Source of the DNA: Isoetes taiwanensis
Taxonomy: Eukaryota > Streptophyta > Lycopodiopsida > Isoetales > Isoetaceae
Reading direction: 5' to 3'
Assembly (NCBI GenBank): GCA_021234155.1
Contig: JAJEKV010000057.1
Location: forward strand, 4,313,821-4,377,820
DNA: 64,000 nucleotides
Both the position numbers and the translations under genes were made by a program. Under the pieces are notes generated by a model that ran no database searches, was not told where the DNA came from, and was given only the letters and a program-made list of their open reading frames with translations. Positions 54,625 to 64,000 of this stretch are shown piece after piece. Numbering within the stretch: the first letter of the stretch is position 1; each line of letters begins with the position of its first letter.

Positions 54625-54835
54625 TGAAGCCTTGCTTTGATCTGCTTTGCCGGATCTTGCCGGATCTTGAAACCCTGTTGTGCTTTGTCGGATCTTGAAA
54701 CCCTGCACTGCTTTGCCGGATCTACTGCTCTGTTTTACTTTGCTTCGCCAGATCTTGAAGGCCTGCTTTGCTTCGCCGGATTTTTGAAGCCCTGCTCTGT
54801 TTTTGAAGCCCTGCTCTTTGTTGCATCTGAAGTTT
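54625..54835. repeat. Minisatellite, CCGGATCTTGAA units
   Basis: About six irregular units of GCTTTGCCGGATCTTGAAACC-like sequence near the left end of the Crypton-like element. Possibly a subterminal recombinase-binding array. Confidence 0.7.
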
Positions 54836-54863
54836 AGCCGGATCTATTGAGGGAAAAAATGTC

Positions 54864-54895
54864 CCCAAGGGGAATGGAGGTTGGGGCCTCCATTC
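54864..54895. repeat. Short hairpin GGAATGGAGG..CCTCCATTCC
   Basis: Ten-bp perfect arms around a TTGGGG loop. The GGAATGGAAG-like arm also appears in both TIRs. Confidence 0.65.
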
Positions 54896-56000
54896 CGGGG
54901 ACCCCACCTGGAACCTCAAAAAATCCCAAAATCCCAAAAATCCTGCCAGCTATCGATAGTAAGCCCACCGTTTTACGAAAATTCCGTGCTTGTTTTTGAT
55001 GGATGCTTAGTTTTGTGTGAGTTTTTTTGTCTTGCAAAATCATGATGGCAAAGTTTTCCCATGTGAAGATCGTGATGATAGATTTGAAGTTTTTTCGTCT
55101 TGCAAAATTGTTACTGCTGGGTTGTGAGCTCTCTACAAAACGGGGAATGTAGCAGATAGGGGATCAACAAGAAGCATACGAAGGTGGATCAAGCAAAAAC
55201 AGGGGATGAAACAGACAGATCAAGCAAGAAGCAGGTTAAGAAGCAGACAAAGATGCAAGAAGCAGGGGATCAAGATGCAAAAAGAAAGGGCAGATGAAGA
55301 AGCACACGACAGGTTTGCCCATGTTTCGGCCCCCCTTGTTTCGCATTGAAGTTCTACCAGAAGCACAGATACAAATAGAAACGTAGAAGCACAAACATGG
55401 GATTTCTACCATCCTCTGCTACAAAAAAAAATTAGGCTAAAGCGAGCTGATGCTGCAAATAAAAGATCGGACGGAAGTCGTGGAAACACTCTTACCAAGC
55501 CCAACTATTGGGAATTTATGCAACTTTCTCGCTCTAGATAGCTCTTGCATCAAACAAAATATTTCTTGCATTGAAGCTCTGCTGGCCAAAACCCCTCTCT
55601 GTTGACGGGACTATGGCGTCGCTCTCGCTCCACCAGAAACCCTCGACCAAAAGTTATCTAAAAAAACAGACACTGAAAATCAAGGAATTTTTTCAAAATA
55701 GCGGTTTCATTTCCTTATTGGGTTTTATGGATAAGGGAAAGGCCCCCTGGCCTGTTTTCTGCCCAGTCAAGAGGGACGGTTGGACCACTCCGACGTCGCC
55801 ACGTGTACCTGCATCAGGCAAAAACAATGGAATGCAAGTAAAAAAAACAGAAAGAGTGAGTAAAAGCGACAGAACGTCGCGTAAAAAAAACAGAAATGAG
55901 AGTAAAATTTTTTGGCTACTTTCTGTGTTTGGAAAAAGGACACGTGTCACACATCTATTGGATAAGACGGCTGAATGTGGGACAACCGTCCTTTACGCAT

Positions 56001-56100
56001 GGGGGAAAGGAAATTGGGTCCCAATTTTCGGTCCAGCCGGTGACCCGGTCGCGGGACCCCACCGGCTGGACCGAAAATTGGTCCCCAATTTCCTTTCCCC
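56001..56100. repeat. 100-bp near-perfect inverted repeat
   Basis: Two arms of ~47 nt (left GGGGGAAAGGAAATTGGGTC, right its near-complement ending CCAATTTCCTTTCCCC) with a tiny centre. It is just upstream of the first recombinase exon inside the Crypton-like element. Confidence 0.88.
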
Positions 56101-56127
56101 ATCAATATAGAAACAGGGGAGCAAAAT

Positions 56128-58500
56128 TTGCCCCCCTTTTCCCCTGCGGCCATGACTGCGTCGAGGCGCTCAGGGAGGCCGCCTATGCATCCCAACACGA
56201 TTTCCCTTCGAATGGCTAAGGCGGTGGCTCGAAGAAAGCTTGCTCAAGGCATTTTTGTCTTGATTTTTGCAGTATTGGAGTTTTTTGTGGCTATGCAAGC
56301 TGATTTTTCTTCCTTAGCTTTAGCAGCTGGTTCTTTGAGCGAAGTTGGAGTAGTAGATCGAAATAATGCAGGTAGATGTTGATCTTGACGACTTTTTAGT
56401 GAATGTTGAGGAGTTTTTCATAAATCTTCATGAGTTTTAAGCATCAGACCAGTTGATGCGACTTAGTTTTTATGTTGCAGGTATTTCAGCTGAAAAATGC
56501 AGCATCCTTTCGATTTCTTGTTCGGATTTAGCTCCCCTAGGTTCTTGTGATGGCAAAGGTAAGTTCTATTCTAATTAAAGATTAATTTATTCTTGCATGC
56601 AACGTTGCTTTGCTATTGCAGATGCTTGTGGAGGCACGACTTCAAATGCAGATGCTTTTGGAGGCACGAGTTCATATGCAGATGCTTCTGGAGGCACGAG
56701 TTATGGAGCTAGGATTTCAGATGCAAATGATTTTTATGGTTGTAAATGCAGATGTTTCTAGCATTGAAGGATGTTCTATTGGCATGTAGGGTTCTTTTAT
56801 TTATTTTTCCGGTCTGTTCTGCTGGTCTGTAGAGTTTGGTTCAGTAATGTATTTTGTTTCTTTTAGGTGGTGCAAGTTTGGAAGAGAGTTGTCCTTCTTT
56901 CTTTCTTGATACTTCATTTGAAGATGACACAATTATGGGAGATGGTATAGAAAATGGGACAGATGGCAGTGGTATTGCAGAGGTAGAAAAAGGCAGAGCT
57001 GGAGATATTGGAATTGATAGTCGTTGTGGAAAGAAAGCATTACGTATTGGTGGGATTACCGCTTTGGATCCCGAACTTGTTAAGAGGGTGAATGCACCAT
57101 TTATAAATCCATCTGAAACGAAGGACGACCGGATCAGGGGTCGATTTGATGCATGGAGATTGCACGTTGAAAAATCAATAGATAAAGCGATTAAAGAAAT
57201 TCCCTTGGGAGAGCTGGCCGATAATTTGGAGGAATTCATGTTGTGTGTGCGGCGACTTGATGGGAAGTGCTATCCTCCTGATACGTAAGTTCTGATTTAT
57301 TTTTATATTTGTTTTTAATATTTAGGTAAGTTTTAACATATTTTTATATTGCTTTTCTGTAGGTTGCAGAATTTGTATAGAGGATTTAACAGAATATTGC
57401 GTCGTGCACAGGATGCAAGAATGATTCAGAATAAGACAGAAGAGAAGTTAATTGATACTTACCATGATATAAAGTTCATAAAGGCACGTAAAGCATTGGA
57501 GGTGGCAATGCAAGAGTCTGTTGCAGCCGGATGCATTCCAAAGCGGAAGAACTCTGACATTATTAGCAGGAAAGATCAATCTCGGATTTTGGGACATGAA
57601 GCACATCAAGTAACCAATAATTTGGGCTTGCAAAAGAGGTCTGCATTTTATTGCATGTCTAGATTTCTTATTCGCGGCGGCACAGAGTTGCGTAAGGTGC
57701 GTGATTTCCAGTTTGCAATTGGGAAGGACTTTGTTAGGGAATATTTTGAGTATTGCGAGACGACGAGTAAAATTTGGCATGGCGGATTAAATAAATGTAA
57801 ACCTGAGGATTTTCGTGAGCCGGTAAGATGCTATGAGAAGGATGTTATAGAGTGCTAGAAGTACTTGGAATTTAGGTTGCCGAAGTATGAGGTGAAGGAC
57901 AAATTTGGTGGCAGGTTTGTCTTCTTGCAGGCCATAAATCGTCCTAGATCTGAGACTTGGTATAACACTAATCATGTATCTTCGAAGACTATTGGTACTT
58001 GGCTGAGAGATATGGCAACAATCTGTCATTTAGAAGGTAACTATACAAATAAAAGTTGCAGGACCACGACGATCACACAGATGTCAGTTTCAGGGAATGA
58101 GAATTATAGGGCATAAAAATTTGGAGTCTTATCAGAGGTATGATCAGAGTGGAATTGTAGCAAAGGCATCTGCGATGGAATGTTTAAACTCTAGTAAGAC
58201 GTATGTCGAGTCTTTTTCTGGTAACGTATAGACTTTGAATGCTGGCCTATCTGGTAATGCGGAAAAGGCGACTGGTCTCTGTTCTTCAAATTCTGTTCCG
58301 CTGCAAGATGTATCAAATATTGCTGCAAGTTCTGGTAATTAAATATTTTCTATTTCTTTGAATTCTTGTAGTTGCAGGTTTATTTATTGTTTTTAATTTA
58401 ATTGCAGGTTGTTCTAGTAGAGTTTTTGCTCCTGTCGTTATTGACGATGCGTATATGAGTGACCTAGATCATGTGTTGAATGAAGTATTTCAATGATGAA
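56128..58500 (+). pseudogene. Crypton/DUF3504-type tyrosine recombinase, decayed
   Basis: Exons: 56128-56372, 56481-56562, 56622-56720 (repeats), 56868-57285, 57361-58115 and parts to about 58500, with clear GT-AG borders. Residues DGKCYPPDT and LYRGFNRILR begin the core-binding domain. FYCMSRFLIRGGTELRKV carries the first conserved Arg region of the catalytic domain. TNKSCRTTTITQM is the box with the second half of the active site (Lys in place of His, Arg kept), and in a shifted frame IIGHKNLESYQRYD gives GH and the nucleophile Tyr. An in-frame TAG (57856-57858) and a frameshift near 58085 inactivate it. The start Met may be the one at 56152. Confidence 0.72.
56621..56705. repeat. 36-bp coding minisatellite
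   Basis: Three units of GCAGATGCTT(G/T/C)TGGAGGCACG inside a recombinase exon, encoding an ADxxGGTSS-type repeat. Confidence 0.8.
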
Positions 58501-59224
58501 AATGTTTTTTCTAGTGCTGGGAGAGTTTCAATCACAGGTAACAGGATTGAGAATTTTGTTATAAACGTTGGCAGCTTGAGTGAGGCAGGATCATTAGTAA
58601 AATCATTGTAAGTTTTAATTAATTTGTTTGTTTCCATATTGTATTATGTTTTGCTTATTCCATATTATGTCTTGCAGGAGATGATCTTGCAGGAGTTATG
58701 ATCCAGTAGCATCTACTATATCCAGTATCTAGTTAATGATCCAGTGATACAATGATGTTTTGAATGATCCAGTGATGCAGTGAAGATACAATGATGTTTT
58801 GAATACAATGATGTTTTAAATATAGTGATGACTTAAATACATCGATGTTTTGAATGAGTTTTAAATGAATACAGTAATGTTTTGAATGATGTTATAAATA
58901 CAATGATGTTTTGAATGTTTTGATGTTTTGAATCAGTGTGTAAGTTTGAGTGTAAGTTTGAGTGTAATAAACAGTGAAAAAATAACATGAAGAAAACAGT
59001 GAGAAGAAAAACATGGAAACCTGCTAAACCAGTCATCCGGAATTGGAAGACCCAACTTCCATTCCAAATTGTAAGGGGCTGACACGTGTCAGCAGCAGAA
59101 TGGACGCCAGGGAATAAATGCGACCCTGTTTCCATATTGTTCATCTTCGCTTCCTGGCCATTGATCTGCAGAATATGCCCTCGTCTATGCCACACGAACG
59201 GCTATAACATTTTCCATTGGAAAT

Positions 59225-59800
59225 ATGTCTGCCACTTCTAATGGTGCAGACGCAGCTTCATATTTCCCAACCATCGCAAGCATCGCAAGCATTCTCCAAC
59301 CATCGCCGCCACCATATACGGCCCTGGATTTTCCGCCCATCCAAAATTTTCACTGCCCACAAGCTCGAAAATCTTCCGCACCGCAGTTTGCTGCTGGTTA
59401 TGCCCTATTCCGGTGCCTCCCAAGCTTCAGAATACAGAAATTAAGAGGATTTTTCCTGCGCAAACCACGATTCTTGGCACAGAACTGTGCACCTGAGATG
59501 GGTTATTCATCACATTTACACTTCTCCATGTTCCGGTCTCTAAATCCAAGCTTGCAAGCTTGCCGGAATCAAAATACTCAAAAAAATGTCTGCCACAAAC
59601 TATTCTGGGGGTTAAAATTCCGTAATGCATTGGCCAGCTGCCCATTCCTTTCCATCGATCTGAGACTGGGTCGTAGATTTGTACCGAGTCCAAATGCTCG
59701 TCCCTTTCCTCCGGCAGCAAAAATCCCAAATGATCCTCTGTTTTGCTCTTCCAATCCGGCTTCAAACATCCTCGTCTATGGCGTAAATTGACTCAGATCC
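59225..59800 (-). pseudogene. F-box/kelch-like protein pseudogene
   Basis: Minus-strand frame 59427-59765 contains kelch-like phrases (VQIYDPVSDRWKGMGSWP, GKLASLDLETGTWRSV, RIVVCAGKILL). The protein continues in another frame at 59238-59423 (VRKIFELVGSENFGWAENP), so there is a shift near 59425. An F-box was not found. Such proteins are usually substrate adaptors of SCF ubiquitin ligases; this copy is truncated and broken. It abuts the right TIR of the Crypton-like element. Confidence 0.6.
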
Positions 59801-60731
59801 TTTCTGTCTACCCCTTTTGTGCAGAACCCGTCCTTCTTCCAGCAGATAATCCAAATCGGCAGCTCTGAAACTGAATAAGCTCTAGCCGCAAAGGCGCCCC
59901 TACCCAAAGAAGAAAGCGGCATGCTTTCTTATCCATCTATTCTTAAACCATGCCTTAGCCGATTTCTTGAACGCTCAAGCCAACAAGCAACCGATTTTTA
60001 GAATTCTCGGCCAACAAGCAGCTCAAATCAACAAAAAAATACGCTCTACCTACGATTTTTCATACAATACGCAGCCTAAATCTAGGCCAAACCATCGGTG
60101 AGATACCTTCCCCAAATACCAAACAAAATAATTAGAACATTATGAGATAAGATACCCCAGTTTAGATTTCTTTCATACTAGAAAATTCTATGTGAGTAAT
60201 ACTAATGTGTTGTCTATGTGTATGGGGTACAATTTGTGTCACTTGATCATATATTTGCAAGACTTTTATTGCTTGTAAGAGGCATTTTAAGTGCTATTCT
60301 TAATGCTTTCGATATAAGCGATATACACATATTAAGCCATGAATGTCGTTATCCTCATTGTTTAATTTTATTTTTTGGTGAAAATCATGGCAGCTGTTAG
60401 ATTGGCCATTTAATTCAATGGTTCTATTTCTATGGTTGGAGATAATTTGTGGCCTGCCCAGAGTCGTGCTTCCATTTGCTGCTTGATTTGCACCATCTGC
60501 TTGTTGAGGGGGTTCAAGAGATTCTCGTTAGAATTCAAGACCAATTAGAGCATACACAAAAATCCCCTATGTTTTAATTAAAACTTGTTCCCAAAATTTA
60601 TTTTTTTAAAAACTATTTGCCAACCTTATGCCATCACAGCAATACAGATAGGATATAGCTGGCCCACATATCTACACTTGGGCTAATACCCTCCGTCTAA
60701 GCTGCATACTCCGACGGACCAGGAGAGAGCT
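59801..60731. other. Intergenic region upstream of HEMB
   Basis: AT-rich, no gene recognised. The last ~100 bp form the HEMB leader (CCGACGGACCAGGAGAGAGC before the ATG). No certain TATA box. Confidence 0.5.

Positions 60732-64000
<3,269 letters not shown>

Larger units (their letters stand above)
54286..59143. mobile_element. Crypton-like element with ~105-bp TIRs, 4.86 kb
   Basis: The outer ends TGAACAATAT and ATATTGTTCA begin gap-poor inverted repeats of ~105 bp at roughly 70% identity (54286-54390 against 59039-59143, with shared TGGAATGGAAGTTGGGT-like blocks). Flanks (CCC left, TCT right) show no target duplication. The coding strand is plus and the protein is a DUF3504/Crypton-type tyrosine recombinase. 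Absence of a TSD fits recombinase-mediated insertion, but long TIRs are not a classic Crypton trait. Confidence 0.72.

Noticed and set aside
56128-56382. Hydrophobic frame as a separate membrane protein gene
   Set aside because: It ends at a good donor site and joins in sequence with the recombinase exons, so it is better read as the first recombinase exon.

Overview
The window looks like nuclear DNA of a land plant. It is AT-rich and intron-bearing, its only convincing single-copy host gene is a plastid-type delta-aminolevulinate dehydratase (HEMB) at the right end, and nearly everything else is transposable elements, many nested or decayed. A plant with abundant TEs and a tyrosine-recombinase (Crypton-like) element suggests a non-seed vascular plant such as a fern or lycophyte; that placement is inference. 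No tRNA, rRNA or CRISPR array was seen.

Layout. 1-5.5 kb: a decayed protein-kinase pseudogene (-), unassigned AT-rich DNA and a 5'-truncated LINE (-). 5.54-41.2 kb and 45.47-47.3 kb are two copies of one ~1.8 kb segment. The second copy is uninterrupted. The first is split by two insertions, so the second copy gives the empty site for both.

Insertion 1 (6436-27194, 20.76 kb) is a giant terminal-inverted-repeat DNA element with a 4-bp target duplication (GATT). From left to right it holds: a decayed DUF7869-like putative transposase (-); a decayed gene combining a ParB-like GNHR motif with a permuted DNA methyltransferase-like region (-); 244-bp tandem repeats; a nested PIF/Harbinger element (14528-17575); a decayed MULE-type transposase (+); a small proline-rich gene (-); and a six-exon gene (+) encoding a ParB-like domain fused to a beta-class DNA amino-methyltransferase. 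About 22 copies of the 16-bp palindrome GGTATAAATTTATACC lie upstream of and inside the introns of this last gene, and nowhere else in the window. ParB-like protein, methyltransferase and palindrome cluster together are the strongest candidate for an undescribed system.

Insertion 2 (28065-41168, 13.1 kb) is a Ty3/gypsy chromovirus on the minus strand with 1.65-kb LTRs and TSD TAAGA. It has a tRNA-iMet primer site, a polypurine tract, and frameshifted gag, RNase H and chromodomain. Between the 5' LTR and gag it carries three extra sense ORFs. The first encodes a histone H3-like protein: an H3-type N-terminal tail and a C-terminal H3 histone fold separated by a long charged linker.

41.2-45.4 kb: duplicated exon-like fragments and a GC-rich degenerate LINE ending in (TTCC)n. 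47.3-54.3 kb: a 551-bp foldback element, a Copia fragment, a LINE ORF1/endonuclease fragment and several tandem duplications. 54286-59143: a 4.86-kb element with ~105-bp imperfect TIRs and no visible TSD, encoding a decayed Crypton/DUF3504-type tyrosine recombinase. 59.2-59.8 kb: a kelch-like pseudogene (-). 60732-64000: HEMB, nine exons visible, running off the right edge.
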